A stretch of 64,000 nt of DNA from Nocardiopsis sp. TSRI0078 (GCF_001905145.1 NZ_LWLB01000023.1:248001-312000), one strand, 5' to 3'. Shown: positions 54,110 to 63,179, numbered from the stretch's first letter. A program made the numbers and translations. Notes: generated by a model not told the origin, from the sequence alone.

Positions 54110-54121
54110 CACACGCGTGTG
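54110..54121. promoter_or_regulatory. 12-bp palindrome in a divergent intergenic region
   Basis: CACACGCGTGTG at 54110-54121 is a perfect palindrome located between the divergent MgtC (start 54044) and methylase (start 54234) genes. A related broken dyad, CACAC / GTGTG, occurs at about 54171-54189, just before a possible -10 TATAGT at 54190-54195. Together they look like operator sites for the methylase promoter; the regulator is unknown, though the methylase itself has an HTH. Confidence 0.5.
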
Positions 54122-54233
54122 AATTAACCCAACCACGGAGGTATTCCGGGCAAGGAGGCCTTTGCGAACCCACACGGGACACGGGTGTGTATAGTCATGA
54201 TCGGTCAACTGTCGTCGCGGACGGGGTGGGTCC

Positions 54234-56309
54234 ATGGGCACCGGTGAGGTGGAGGTCAGCTCGGCTGACATCGCCCGGATCGCGGGGGTCAAGCCCACCG
54301 CGGTGAGCAACTGGCGGCGTCGGCACGACGACTTCCCCAAGCCGGTCGGGGGCACGGACCGCAGCCCCCGGTTCGACCTGGGCCAGGTGGAGGAGTGGCT
54401 GTCCACCCACCGCCAGGTCCCGGGCATCGACCCCGACCAGCGCCTGTGGCAGGCACTGGACTCACTGCGCGCCTCGGTGCCCGCCGACACGGCCCTTGCC
54501 GGAGTCGGGGCGCTCCTGCTCCACCTGCACCGCGAACCCGGCGGTCTGGACACCGGCGACCCGGTCTCGCTGCTGCGGCGGGCGGACCGGGCCTTCGAGG
54601 ACTCCCTGAGGCGGGCGGGCCTGGCCGCCCTGGCCGACCAGCGTCCCGAACCGGTTCCCGACGCGCATGCGGCGGTCCTGGCCGACGCGGCCGTGCGGGC
54701 CGCGCGCCAGAGCGGGCCGCGGGCCGCATTCGGGCACCTCCTGGGCCACCTGGACCAGCGCGCCCCCTCGGGCTCGCACACGGTTCCGCCCGAGCTCGCC
54801 GACCTCATGGTGCGCCTGGCCGGGACCGGGGACACCGTGGCCGACCCCGCCTGCGGGCGGGGCGAGCTCCTGCTCGCCGCCGCGCGCGACGGCCGGCGCG
54901 CCCTGCTGGGCCAGGACAGGGACCCGGCGTCGGTGTGGCTGGGCGCGCTGCGGCTGGCCTTCGCCGACGCCCTGTCCGGGGGGGCGGATCTGCGCGTGGC
55001 GGACGCCCTGCGCTCCCCCGCGTTCGCGGAGGGCGGCGCCGACACGGTCCTGTGCGCCCCGCCGTTCGGCGAGCGCAACTGGGGCGCCGAGGAGCTCGCG
55101 GACGATGCCCGGTGGACGCACGGTGTGCCCCCGCGCCTGGAGTCGGACCTGGCCTGGGTCCAGCACTGCCTGTCGCAGGTGCGTCCCGGCGGTTGCGCGG
55201 TGGTGCTGATGCCGCCCGGGGCCGCGCAGCGCCCGTCGGGGCGCCGCATCCGCCGGTCCCTGCTGCGCGCGGGCGTGTTCCGCGCGGTGGTCTCGCTCCC
55301 GCCCGGGTTCGCGGCCCACTACGCCGTGCCCCTGCAGCTGTGGGTGCTGCGCCGCCCCGACCGGGACGGGGTACCCGCCCCCGTCCTGCTCGTGGACACC
55401 GCCCCGCACGAGCCGGGGCAGGTTCCCGCGGCGGCCCATGTCGTCGACCTGGTCGACCGGGTCTGGGAGGGCTACCTGGCCGCCCCGGACGGGTTCGCCG
55501 AGCAGCCCGGGACGGCGCGGGCGCTGGAGGTGGCCGACCTGATGGACGAGGACGTCGACCTCACCCCCCGCCGCCACCTTCCGCTTCCGCGCACCTCGGC
55601 GGGGGACCTGGAGCTGTTCGCCGAGCGCCGCAGGAGGCTGGAGGGCGCGCTGCGCGCGCTGCGCACGCTCCTGCCCGAGGCACCGCGGATCGAGCCCGGC
55701 GGCGACCCGGCCGGGATCGTCACGCTCGGGGAGCTGGCCAGGGCCGGGTCGGTGACGATCCGGCGTCCCGCCCCCCGGCGTTCGGCGGAGGAGGCCGTTC
55801 CGCGGATCAGCGCCAGGGTGGTCACCGGTGAGGACGTGGTGCGGGGGACGGCCCCCTCCCGCGCGGACGAGGTCGACGCCGATCCGATGCGCAATCCGCC
55901 GATCCAGGAGGGCGACGTCCTCGTCCCGGCCGTGGCGCGCAGGCCCGTCGCCCGCGTGGCGACCGCCGGCGACGCGGGGGCCTATCCGGGCGGCGGGCTG
56001 TACGTGGTGCGCACGAACCCGGCCGCGGTCGACCCCTGGTTCCTGGCGGGCTTCGTCACCAGTTCCGGGGAGACGCAGAACATCGCCCGGGTGAGCAGCA
56101 GCATGCGCGGCCAGCTGCGGGTGGATCCGGCCCGGATGCGGCTCCCGGTGCTGCCGGTGGAGGAGCAGCGCCGGTACGGGGAGCTCTTCCGGCAGGTGTC
56201 GAGGTTCCGTGAGGCGCTCCTGGAGTTCCAGGAGTGGGGCGGGGAGCTGGCCGACCAGGCCGTGGACCTGATCGCCGGGCAGTGGGAGACCACCGACCGC
56301 ACGTCCTGA
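54234..56309 (+). CDS. HTH - N-6 DNA methylase - specificity fusion with degenerate catalytic motif
   Basis: Residues 9-60 are a helix-turn-helix (SSADIARIAGVKPTAVSNWR). Residues about 180-430 have the type I HsdM fold with SAM-binding motif DPACGRG at 204-210, but motif IV, normally N/D-PP-Y/F, reads CAPPFG at 274-279, so the catalytic Asn/Asp is replaced by Ala. The last 200 residues resemble one HsdS target-recognition unit (VRTNPAAVDPWFLAGFVTSS, RMRLPVLPVEEQRRYGELF). The protein may bind DNA specifically but not methylate it, acting as a regulator. No HsdR-like nuclease is near. ATG 54234 has GGGGTGGG upstream. The 691-residue length is normal for this actinomycete family. Confidence 0.83.
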   Translation: MGTGEVEVSSADIARIAGVKPTAVSNWRRRHDDFPKPVGGTDRSPRFDLGQVEEWLSTHRQVPGIDPDQRLWQALDSLRASVPADTALAGVGALLLHLHREPGGLDTGDPVSLLRRADRAFEDSLRRAGLAALADQRPEPVPDAHAAVLADAAVRAARQSGPRAAFGHLLGHLDQRAPSGSHTVPPELADLMVRLAGTGDTVADPACGRGELLLAAARDGRRALLGQDRDPASVWLGALRLAFADALSGGADLRVADALRSPAFAEGGADTVLCAPPFGERNWGAEELADDARWTHGVPPRLESDLAWVQHCLSQVRPGGCAVVLMPPGAAQRPSGRRIRRSLLRAGVFRAVVSLPPGFAAHYAVPLQLWVLRRPDRDGVPAPVLLVDTAPHEPGQVPAAAHVVDLVDRVWEGYLAAPDGFAEQPGTARALEVADLMDEDVDLTPRRHLPLPRTSAGDLELFAERRRRLEGALRALRTLLPEAPRIEPGGDPAGIVTLGELARAGSVTIRRPAPRRSAEEAVPRISARVVTGEDVVRGTAPSRADEVDADPMRNPPIQEGDVLVPAVARRPVARVATAGDAGAYPGGGLYVVRTNPAAVDPWFLAGFVTSSGETQNIARVSSSMRGQLRVDPARMRLPVLPVEEQRRYGELFRQVSRFREALLEFQEWGGELADQAVDLIAGQWETTDRTS

Positions 56310-56458
56310 CCCGGTTTCCCTGGCAGGAGCGTCGCCGGTGCGGCTGACGGGGTGCCCCGTCCGGTGGCCCCGGGAGGGCCTCGGCTCCCGGCATCGCTTC
56401 CGGCGTCCGACGGCGGCGCCGGAATCAGGTCCCGCCCCGCGGACGCGGCCTGGCGGGG

Positions 56459-57220
56459 TCAGGTGGCGGGCGCGTCCGAGGGGGCCGCAGTCCGCCCCGA
56501 CGGGGTGTGGCCGAGCAGGCTCAGGTAGCGGCTGAGATGGGTGGCCGCGTCGAGCATGGCCAGGCCCTGTCCGGTGAGCCTGCGCCGCCAGTCCTCCAGG
56601 GCCCGGGCCAGGGTGCCGGTGCCGCCGGCCGTCCGGATCTGGTCGACCACGGTGGCGATGTGCTCCAGCGGATAGCCACCGCGCCTGAGCAGGTGGGCGA
56701 GCTCGGCGTCGCGGATGTCGCCCGCGCGGAAGAGGCGGTACCCGGTGGCCGGGTCCCGTGCCGGGGTGAGGATGCCGGCGTCCTCCCAGTTGCGCAGGGT
56801 CGCCGGGGTGAGGCCGAGCCGGTGCGCGAGTTCGCCGATGGTGCGGGGGCGGGGGTCCGCCGCCGGATCCGCCGACGGGTCCGCAGCGGCCCCGCTCTCC
56901 GCCGTCAGGTGCTCCACCGCCCCCCTCACCGCGTCGAGGGTCTCCCGGTCGCGGAGCAGTCGGCCGTGGCCGCGGTCGACGGTCCTCAGGGCGTCGTCGA
57001 GCGCGCCGTCGTGGAGTGCGTTCATGATTCGTCCTGCGGCCGAGTGGCCGTGCGCCGGGACGAGGGAGAGGTAGGCGCGAAGCGCCGCCGCGTGCGCCTC
57101 GGTGTAGATCCGGTAGCCGCTGGGTGTGCGCTCGGCGGGCGGGAGGAACCCGTCCCGCTCGTAGTTGCGGACCGCCTGGGTCGAGATGCCGTGCTCACGC
57201 GCGAGGTCGGATGGTCGCAT
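56459..57220 (-). CDS. Double MerR-domain transcription regulator
   Basis: The 253-residue protein carries two MerR DNA-binding units. The first is residues about 1-70 (MRPSDLAREHGISTQAVRNY, then GFLPPAERTPSGYRIY) and the second about 127-195 (TIGELAHRLGLTPATLRNWE, then ILTPARDPATGYRLF). They are linked by an Ala/Asp/Pro-rich stretch (ADPSADPAADPRPR). Such tandem MerR proteins (TioE-like) are known next to resistance and transport genes in actinomycetes. It is divergent from the esterase-family gene at 57311, with three copies of a TTGAGACT-like site between them, so it probably regulates both. ATG 57220 is preferred over GTG 57229. Confidence 0.85.
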   Translation of the reverse strand: MRPSDLAREHGISTQAVRNYERDGFLPPAERTPSGYRIYTEAHAAALRAYLSLVPAHGHSAAGRIMNALHDGALDDALRTVDRGHGRLLRDRETLDAVRGAVEHLTAESGAAADPSADPAADPRPRTIGELAHRLGLTPATLRNWEDAGILTPARDPATGYRLFRAGDIRDAELAHLLRRGGYPLEHIATVVDQIRTAGGTGTLARALEDWRRRLTGQGLAMLDAATHLSRYLSLLGHTPSGRTAAPSDAPAT

Positions 57221-57233
57221 GGTTATCACCGGT

Positions 57234-57310
57234 TTGAGACTTTACAGCATGCATCGGTGGTAGGAGCGGCACAAGTCTCAACCGAACTTTCAAGGATACG
57301 CTTGAGACTC
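57234..57310. promoter_or_regulatory. MerR-type operator with three TTGAGACT sites
   Basis: TTGAGACTT at 57234-57242 and its inverse AAGTCTCAA at 57273-57281 form a dyad, and a third copy CTTGAGACT lies at 57301-57309 immediately before the esterase start. The sites fill the 90 bases between the divergent MerR and esterase-family genes, fitting a shared, MerR-controlled promoter region. Confidence 0.7.
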
Positions 57311-58489
57311 ATGACTCAGGACATGCGCAACCTCGTCACCGCGTCGTGCGACCTGCTGGCCCTCGGTGAGCCGACCCACCGGGAACCGGCCTTCGCGCGG
57401 ATCCGCAACGAACTCTTCGCCCAGCTGGTCGACCTCGGTTTCCGGTCGATCGTCCTGGAGACCGACCGCGTGGCCGCGCTCGCCGTGGACGACTTCGTCC
57501 AGGGGGGAGCGGGGACCCTCGACGCCGTGATGAGCGAGGGCTTCTCGCACGGATTCGGGGACCTGGACGCCAACAGGCGGCTGGTCTCCTGGATGCGCGA
57601 ACACAACGAGGGCCGGCCCGCGGAGGAACGGCTGGCCTTCCACGGCTTCGACGCCCCGACGGAGAACACCAGCGCGCCCAGCCCACGGCGCCATCTCGAA
57701 TACGTCCGCGACTATTTGGGGCTCGACCTCGACCTCGCGGGCCTCGCCGGAGACGACGAACGGTGGAGCCGGACGGAGGCGGTCATGGACCCGGCCGTGT
57801 CGGTCGGCGCCACGGTCGAGGCCGCGAGGCTGCGGTCGATCGCCGACGACATGCTCACCGCGCTCTACGAGCGCGCGCCGGAGATGATCGCGGCGACCTC
57901 GCGCGCCGAGTGGCTCAGGGCCAGGACACACCTCACCGCCGGCCTCGGCCTGCTGCGCTACCACGGGCAGGCCGCGCGGCACCTCGAACAGAGCGCCCGC
58001 ATGCTCCGCCTGCTCGCCACCCGGGACGCGCTCATGGCCCAGAACCTCCTCGACATCCGGAGCGTCGAGGCCCGGCGGGGAGCGACACTGGTCTTCGCCC
58101 ACAACCTCCACCTGAAGCGGAACCCGAGCACCTGGCGCATGGGGGACGAGGACATCACCTGGTCCGGCGCCGGCGCCATCGCGGGGTTCCTGACCGACGA
58201 GCGGTACGCCTTCGTCGCCGGCAGCCTCGGCCGCAGCGAGGCCCTCGGGCTCCGGGAGCCCGAGCCGGACACCTACGAGGGCCTCCTGCAGGGCCGTGTC
58301 CCCACCTGGGGCCTGACCCCGGCCACCGCGGTCGCCTCCTCCCGCACGCGCACCGACACCACCCCGGAGCAGGGCTACTTCCCCCTCGAACAGGAGCTCC
58401 TCGACACGGCCGACGCGATCCTGCACGTCAGCGACGGCGCGGCCACCGACGGCCTCTCGCTGGGCGGGCCCGACGGGAACCGGGCGTGA
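57311..58489 (+). CDS. Erythromycin esterase family protein
   Basis: The 392-residue protein starts at ATG 57311. It has the family signature LLALGEPTHREPAFARIRNE near the N-terminus, then FRSIVLETDR and VMSEGFSHGFG, and later LVFAHNLHLKR, where His and Glu residues form the active site of the erythromycin esterase fold. True esterases inactivate macrolides by opening the lactone ring; many relatives, including those next to TioE-like regulators, have other or unknown substrates. Regulation by the neighbouring double-MerR protein is likely. No signal peptide is visible, so it should be cytosolic. Confidence 0.82.
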   Translation: MTQDMRNLVTASCDLLALGEPTHREPAFARIRNELFAQLVDLGFRSIVLETDRVAALAVDDFVQGGAGTLDAVMSEGFSHGFGDLDANRRLVSWMREHNEGRPAEERLAFHGFDAPTENTSAPSPRRHLEYVRDYLGLDLDLAGLAGDDERWSRTEAVMDPAVSVGATVEAARLRSIADDMLTALYERAPEMIAATSRAEWLRARTHLTAGLGLLRYHGQAARHLEQSARMLRLLATRDALMAQNLLDIRSVEARRGATLVFAHNLHLKRNPSTWRMGDEDITWSGAGAIAGFLTDERYAFVAGSLGRSEALGLREPEPDTYEGLLQGRVPTWGLTPATAVASSRTRTDTTPEQGYFPLEQELLDTADAILHVSDGAATDGLSLGGPDGNRA

Positions 58490-58586
58490 ACGGTCGCCAC
58501 GGCGCGGCACCGTGTCCCGGGGCCGGTCCCACCACGGGCCCCGCTGCTCCCGGCCCCGGCTCCCGCCGGGGACCGGGCGTGAACGG
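58479..58586 (+). repeat. 15-bp direct repeat flanking the end of the esterase gene
   Basis: ACCGGGCGTGAACGG occurs at 58479-58493, where it contains the esterase stop codon, and again at 58572-58586, just beyond a GC-rich stretch before the metallophosphoesterase stop. The intervening bases are dense in CCGGG/CCCGG motifs and could fold into terminator-like structures for the two convergent genes. Chance similarity in GC-rich DNA is possible. Confidence 0.45.
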
Positions 58587-58597
58587 GCACGGCGGGG

Positions 58598-59920
58598 TCA
58601 GTGGCCGTCGATGACGCGCTTGCCGTCCCCCTCCTTGACGATGGTGAAGGAGTCCACCGACTCCCCCTGGGCGGTGTCGGCCCGGTACACCATGGTGTCG
58701 TGGTCCACCGAGACCGTCTGGAAGGTCTGGACCCCGGTGCGCTGCACGCGGACCTCGGCGCCGTGGTCGGTCCAGTCGTCCTCCGCGGCCTCGTACATCT
58801 TGGGGCCGGTCACCGCGACCACGTAGACCGGGCCGGTCTGCACGTCGGGGTCCCGTGTGCGGTGCTCGGTCAGGTTGCCGCGGCTGTAGGAGTGGTCGTG
58901 GCCCTGCAGGACCAGGTCCACGTCGTACTCCTCCAGGACCGGCAGCCACGCCCGGCGCAGTGTGTCGCCGTCGCGCTCGGGGTTGCTGGAGAAGACGGGG
59001 TGGTGGAAGGTGACCACGGTCCACTGGTGGGGGTTGTCGGCCAGCACCTGTTCCAGCCACCGGCGCTGCGTGTCCAGCCACCGGTCGGCGCTGTGCGGGG
59101 CGGCGTCGCGGTGGTTGGAGTCCAGCGCCACGAACCGCACCCCCTGGTAGTCGGTGTGGTAGACGGTCCGTGCCAGGCCCTCGGGCTCCTCGGGGCCGTT
59201 GCCCGCACCGGGGAACTGGGGCGCCCAGTGCTCGCTCAGGCCCTCGGAGCCGTAGTCGTGGTTGCCCGGGACGGCCAGGTGGTTCATGCCGCCGGTGGCC
59301 AGGGGGCCGAAGGCGTCGAACCACGCGTCCCACTGGGAGTCGTCGCCGGCCGAGTCGACCAGGTCGCCGGAGTGCAGGGCCAGCCTGGCGCCGGGTTCGG
59401 CCTCCAGCGCGGCCCGGATGACGGGGGCCGCCTCGTCGGCGATGTCGTCCTGGACGTCGCCGAAGTACAGGAAGCTGAAGGGCTCGTTCCCCTCGGCGGC
59501 GGTGGTGAAGCCGTACCAGTCGCTGAGTCCGTCCTCACCGCCGTCGCCGTCCTCCTCCCCGCCTTCCTCGCCGCCCTCGCCGATCCGGTAGCGGTAGGCG
59601 GTGTCCGGCTCCAGGCCGGTGGCCGTGGCGGCGAAGGTGGAGTCGGCCTCCCCCCCTCCGGTGGGCCTGCCCTGGAGCCGGGTGGCCTGCCCGGAACCGT
59701 CCTCGGGCTCGATCTCCAGGAAGGACTCCTCCGCCCCGGACACGCGCCATGTCACGGTCTGGACGGTGCTGGGATCGGCGGTGGGCGAGAGGAGGACGCG
59801 GTCGACGGTACCCGTGTCCGGGGCCTGTGGAGCGCAGGCGCACAGTCCGGCCGCGACGGCGGTGCCGACCAGGAGCGCCGACGCGCGGCCCGGTGCGGAG
59901 CGAAGCGTGGTGGCGAGCAT
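58598..59920 (-). CDS. Secreted metallophosphoesterase with Fn3-like domain (purple acid phosphatase type)
   Basis: The 440-residue protein starts at ATG 59920 behind AGGAGAAG. The N-terminus is a signal peptide (positively charged, then ASALLVGTAVAAGLCACAPQ) with a possible lipobox cysteine at 27 or 29. Residues about 40-145 resemble the fibronectin-like N-terminal domain of purple acid phosphatases, with an acidic Glu/Gly linker. The catalytic domain carries the calcineurin-like metal motifs FGDVQDD, LHSGDLVDS, VPGNHDY, FHHPVFSSNPE and GHDHSYSR. It should act outside the membrane on phosphate esters; the exact substrate is not evident. Confidence 0.85.
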   Translation of the reverse strand: MLATTLRSAPGRASALLVGTAVAAGLCACAPQAPDTGTVDRVLLSPTADPSTVQTVTWRVSGAEESFLEIEPEDGSGQATRLQGRPTGGGEADSTFAATATGLEPDTAYRYRIGEGGEEGGEEDGDGGEDGLSDWYGFTTAAEGNEPFSFLYFGDVQDDIADEAAPVIRAALEAEPGARLALHSGDLVDSAGDDSQWDAWFDAFGPLATGGMNHLAVPGNHDYGSEGLSEHWAPQFPGAGNGPEEPEGLARTVYHTDYQGVRFVALDSNHRDAAPHSADRWLDTQRRWLEQVLADNPHQWTVVTFHHPVFSSNPERDGDTLRRAWLPVLEEYDVDLVLQGHDHSYSRGNLTEHRTRDPDVQTGPVYVVAVTGPKMYEAAEDDWTDHGAEVRVQRTGVQTFQTVSVDHDTMVYRADTAQGESVDSFTIVKEGDGKRVIDGH

Positions 59921-60053
59921 GGGCTTCTCCTGTACCTGCTTTCGTCGGCGGGTGGACCGGGTCGCGGGTGCGGAGGGAGCCTGCGTGCGGCCCGGGGCCC
60001 GCGGGCCCCGGGCCGGTGCTCTCCGGCTGCCCGTCACCCGGCTACTTATCCGG

Positions 60054-61658
60054 CTACTGGGTCCGGGTCAGCGAGTTCAGCATGGGAGCGAACTCCTCGT
60101 CGGAGGTGTGCAGTGTGACCGTCCCGGCCTCCCGGTCGACCGTGGCCTCCACCGCGCGCAGGTCGGGCGGTGCCCCCTGCTCGCGCGAGCGCGAGTCGGG
60201 GTGCCACCAGTAGAGCTGGGAGCTGATGGGCTTGTCGCCCTCGGCGGTGAAGCGCTCGGCGATCTGGCGCATGTCGTCCATGGCGGCGAACGGGTTCCCC
60301 TGCCCCAGGGGGTGGACGATGAGCGCCTCGGGCACGGGAAGGGCCACCAGGGCGCCGTGCGGGAGGTCGCCCAGACGATGGTCCAGGGCGTGCACCTGGG
60401 CCGCCACGTAGGGGTGCCGGCCGCCGATGTGCACGATGCGGGCTCCGTTGAGCTCGTGCTCGCTCGTCTCGACCTCCTCGTCCACGGAGGCGGTCACGGC
60501 CTGGGCGAAGACCTCGTCGTCGGGGCGGCCGGAGCGCTCGTGCGCCTGGCGGGGCAGCGGCTGCAGCGACTCGGGGGTGTCCACGACCACGGTCTGCCAC
60601 AGGCCGGGGGCGATCTCGCGGGCCACGAGGGAGTCCAGCACCCCCTCGGGGAAGGCGGAGACCGGGTAGAGGCGGACCCGGAGCTGTCCGGCGGGGTCCG
60701 CGGCCCCGGCCTCGCGCCGGACGGCCTGTCCCAGCTGGTCCAGGGCCGCGCGGGCGAACCCGGCGGCGTTGTCCGCGATCTGCTCGGGGGTGGCCCCGCC
60801 CAGCGCCGAGCGCAGGCCGCTGATGTCGGTGCTGGCCTGGTTGCCGTCGGGCAGCGGCAGGACCAGGGTGTCCGCGTCCTGGAAGGACACCTGGGCCCCG
60901 GCCTCGGCGAAGGCGGTGACCAGGGCGCCGGCCACGGTGTCGTCGGGGTCCACGGGGTGCTCCCCGGCGGGCTCGTGCCGCTCCTGTGCTGCGCGGGCCA
61001 TGTAGCCGGCGAAGTGGGCCGCCAGGCTCGCCTGGTGCTCGGTCGGTGAGATGATCGCCTGTTCGAAGGTGTCCTTGAGGTCTCCCTCCAGCAGGACCGT
61101 GCCGTCGGGTTCGGACACGCGCAGGCTGGTCGGCGGCAGGTAGTCGGCCTTGAGCCCCTCGTTGGCGCACGCCTCCACCAGGGCGTTGCCGAACTCCGCC
61201 GTCATCTGGTCGGGGTCCAGACGCCGCGCCTGGTCGAGCCTGGCGGCGAACCAGTCCGGGATCTGGTCCTGGGACCGGGGGAAGCGCTCCAGCTCCTGCG
61301 CGTAGGCGAGCGGGCTCACCTCGAAGGGCAGTTCGGGCTCGGTGTCGTGGTTGTACTCGACGTTGAGCTGGTGGGAGTGGTGGACCGAGATGAGCATGGA
61401 GAGCCAGGTGCCCCTGCCCTCCTGGAAGCCGGACCGCTTGAGCCCGCCGACCGTCTCCGCCACGCCCTCGGGTACCTCCACCTGCCGGACCCGGCCGTCC
61501 GCGTCCTGGACGGCGAACATGTCGCTCTGGTGGGCCCCGATCACCCTGGCCAGGTAGGTGAGCTGCTGCCAGCCCTCGGGGGTGACCGAGACCAGGCGCC
61601 TGGCGAGGTCCTGGATGAGGTCTCCCTGCTCCAGCGGGCCGGGGGGTTGGGTGGTCAT
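60054..61658 (-). CDS. Hypothetical protein, YezG-like N-terminus and DUF1444-like C-terminus
   Basis: The 534-residue protein starts at ATG 61658 with GGAG upstream. Residues about 15-150 resemble YezG-type immunity proteins: WQQLTYLARVIGAHQSD, then a Y-N-H-D-T-E-P segment followed by ELERFPRSQDQIPDWF. Residues about 330-460 resemble DUF1444 proteins (VRLYPVSAFPEGVLDSLVAR followed by LWQTVVVDTPESLQPL). There is no signal peptide. No polymorphic toxin gene is adjacent, so an immunity role cannot be argued from context. Family assignments are tentative. Confidence 0.6.
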   Translation of the reverse strand: MTTQPPGPLEQGDLIQDLARRLVSVTPEGWQQLTYLARVIGAHQSDMFAVQDADGRVRQVEVPEGVAETVGGLKRSGFQEGRGTWLSMLISVHHSHQLNVEYNHDTEPELPFEVSPLAYAQELERFPRSQDQIPDWFAARLDQARRLDPDQMTAEFGNALVEACANEGLKADYLPPTSLRVSEPDGTVLLEGDLKDTFEQAIISPTEHQASLAAHFAGYMARAAQERHEPAGEHPVDPDDTVAGALVTAFAEAGAQVSFQDADTLVLPLPDGNQASTDISGLRSALGGATPEQIADNAAGFARAALDQLGQAVRREAGAADPAGQLRVRLYPVSAFPEGVLDSLVAREIAPGLWQTVVVDTPESLQPLPRQAHERSGRPDDEVFAQAVTASVDEEVETSEHELNGARIVHIGGRHPYVAAQVHALDHRLGDLPHGALVALPVPEALIVHPLGQGNPFAAMDDMRQIAERFTAEGDKPISSQLYWWHPDSRSREQGAPPDLRAVEATVDREAGTVTLHTSDEEFAPMLNSLTRTQ

Positions 61659-61926
61659 CGTGCGCTCCGTGTCCGTGTGGGCGTGTGGCCGGTACGGCGG
61701 GTCCGGTGAGGGCGACCGCCTGTGCCCTCCTTCCTACCCTGCCGCGGGGACGGAGTGTGTCCGGACCCGTACCTGATGCCGTCCACCGCACGTCGGAGGC
61801 GGGGACGGGGCGGCGGGGACGCGAGCGGCGCTTCCGGGGAGGGTGTCGAAGGCTCTCACGATCCCGGCTTCGGTCCGCCCCCGGCCCCGTCCGGGACCGG
61901 GCGGGCACGGACGGGGCCGTCCGGCA

Positions 61927-62355
61927 TCAGTCCGGAAGGGCGTCGAGGTAGACCCAGGCGCCCTCGTGGCGCACGAAGCGGCTGTGCTCGTCGAGGACCC
62001 CCTCGCGGCCGTTCTCGCGGTGGACCGCGCGGAAGGCGACCGTGCCCTCGTTGTGGAAGGGGGTGCCGCCGGTCGTGGACAGGATCTCCAGGCGCACCCA
62101 CTCGGTGCCGGGATCCAGCTCCAGGTGCCGCGGCCGGGTGCCGGGGTGCCAGGTCCGCAGCAGGTGGTCGCGGTCGCCGACGGCGAAGGCGCTGTAGCGC
62201 GAGCGCATGAGCTGCTCGGCGGTGGACGCCGGGGCCTCCCCCCGGTGCAGGCGGCCGCAGCAGTCGCGGTAGGCCGCGGACCCGCCGCAGGGGCAGGGTG
62301 CGGCGGCGTCGACCGCGGGCGGGGACTGGCGGTGGCGTGTTCTGCGCTGCGACAT
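61927..62355 (-). CDS. YchJ-family protein with SEC-C zinc motif
   Basis: The 142-residue protein starts at ATG 62355. Near the N-terminus is the SEC-C-type zinc motif PCPCGGSAAYRDCCGRLH, directly followed by the YchJ core AEQLMRSRYSAFAVGDRDHL and later TGGTPFHNEGTVAFRA and HEGAWVYLDA, an NTF2-like fold. YchJ proteins are widespread and their function is unknown. The GGGAGG site is unusually close to the ATG, so the true start is uncertain. Confidence 0.85.
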   Translation of the reverse strand: MSQRRTRHRQSPPAVDAAAPCPCGGSAAYRDCCGRLHRGEAPASTAEQLMRSRYSAFAVGDRDHLLRTWHPGTRPRHLELDPGTEWVRLEILSTTGGTPFHNEGTVAFRAVHRENGREGVLDEHSRFVRHEGAWVYLDALPD

Positions 62356-62459
62356 CCTCCCATTGTGGCCTCCCGTGCCCGCGGAACCGGACGGGGCGGC
62401 CGCGTCCCGCCGCCGGCCGGCGCCCCCGCCGGGGCACCGGCCGGCGAGCGCCCGGGGCG

Positions 62460-63179
62460 CTACATCGTGTTCACCACCAGGCCGATGTGCGTGTAGTAGT
62501 TCAACGCCCCGAAGAGCAGGAACACGATTCCGGCCAGTCCCCACACCACACCGACCACGGTCCACAGCCGTGACTTCAGGGACCTGAGGGCGAACGGGAA
62601 CAGCACCGCGCCCACCCCCACGAGGGCGTAGAGGCCGGAGATGAAGGCCGCCTCCAACCACGGGTAGGCGCTGAACGCCCCGGAGACGGGTTCCTGCGGA
62701 GGCGCGGCGAACAGTTGGAAGACCCAGCCCGCCGCGGCGATGCCGAACGACGCCAGCCCCATGCCGAACACCAGCACCGAGACGGGGCCCGCCACCCGGG
62801 CGACGTGTGCGGCGGGGTCCTCGTGGCCGTTCAGGGCGTCGCCGCGCTTCCACAGGTACAGGGCCGCGGCCAGCAGCAGCACACCGAACACCAGGCTCGG
62901 CTCTCCGAAGATGATGTTGTCGAAGGCGAACCCGCCCGCCGCGAGCGGCCAGGTCAGGGTCATGTGCAGGCCCGTGGCCGTCAACAGCAGGCCCAGCGTT
63001 CCGAAGGCCAGCGCCCACCCGTCCGGCACGATCCGCCGGCCGCTCAGCAGCGCGCGGCCCAGAGCCACCACCAGGATCAGTCCGGCCCCCGCGGCGACCG
63101 CCATCACCGTGTTGTACGTGGGCATCGTCGCCCAGTCGATGCGGATGCCGCCTTCGACTCCGGTCAGAAAATCCCCCAT
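62460..63179 (-). CDS. DUF981-family membrane protein
   Basis: The 239-residue protein has at least six hydrophobic helices, for example AVAAGAGLILVVALGRALL, LALAFGTLGLLLTATGLHM-type segments, LVFGVLLLAAALYLW, VLVFGMGLASFGIAAAG and LWTVVGVVWGLAGIVFLLFG. The order and the motif IDWATMPTYNTVM at the start match the DUF981 family of actinobacterial integral membrane proteins, whose function is unknown. ATG 63179 is used. It is a single gene with non-coding DNA on both sides. Confidence 0.78.
   Translation of the reverse strand: MGDFLTGVEGGIRIDWATMPTYNTVMAVAAGAGLILVVALGRALLSGRRIVPDGWALAFGTLGLLLTATGLHMTLTWPLAAGGFAFDNIIFGEPSLVFGVLLLAAALYLWKRGDALNGHEDPAAHVARVAGPVSVLVFGMGLASFGIAAAGWVFQLFAAPPQEPVSGAFSAYPWLEAAFISGLYALVGVGAVLFPFALRSLKSRLWTVVGVVWGLAGIVFLLFGALNYYTHIGLVVNTM

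Noticed and set aside
54234..56309. Functional type I restriction-modification system
   Set aside because: No HsdR gene nearby, methylase motif IV is degenerate and specificity part is fused, so a restriction role is unsupported.
60046..61908. A 620-codon minus-strand frame overlapping the YezG-like gene
   Set aside because: Arg/Pro/Gly-rich out-of-frame translation; the 60054-61658 frame has a proper start with ribosome site and protein-like sequence.
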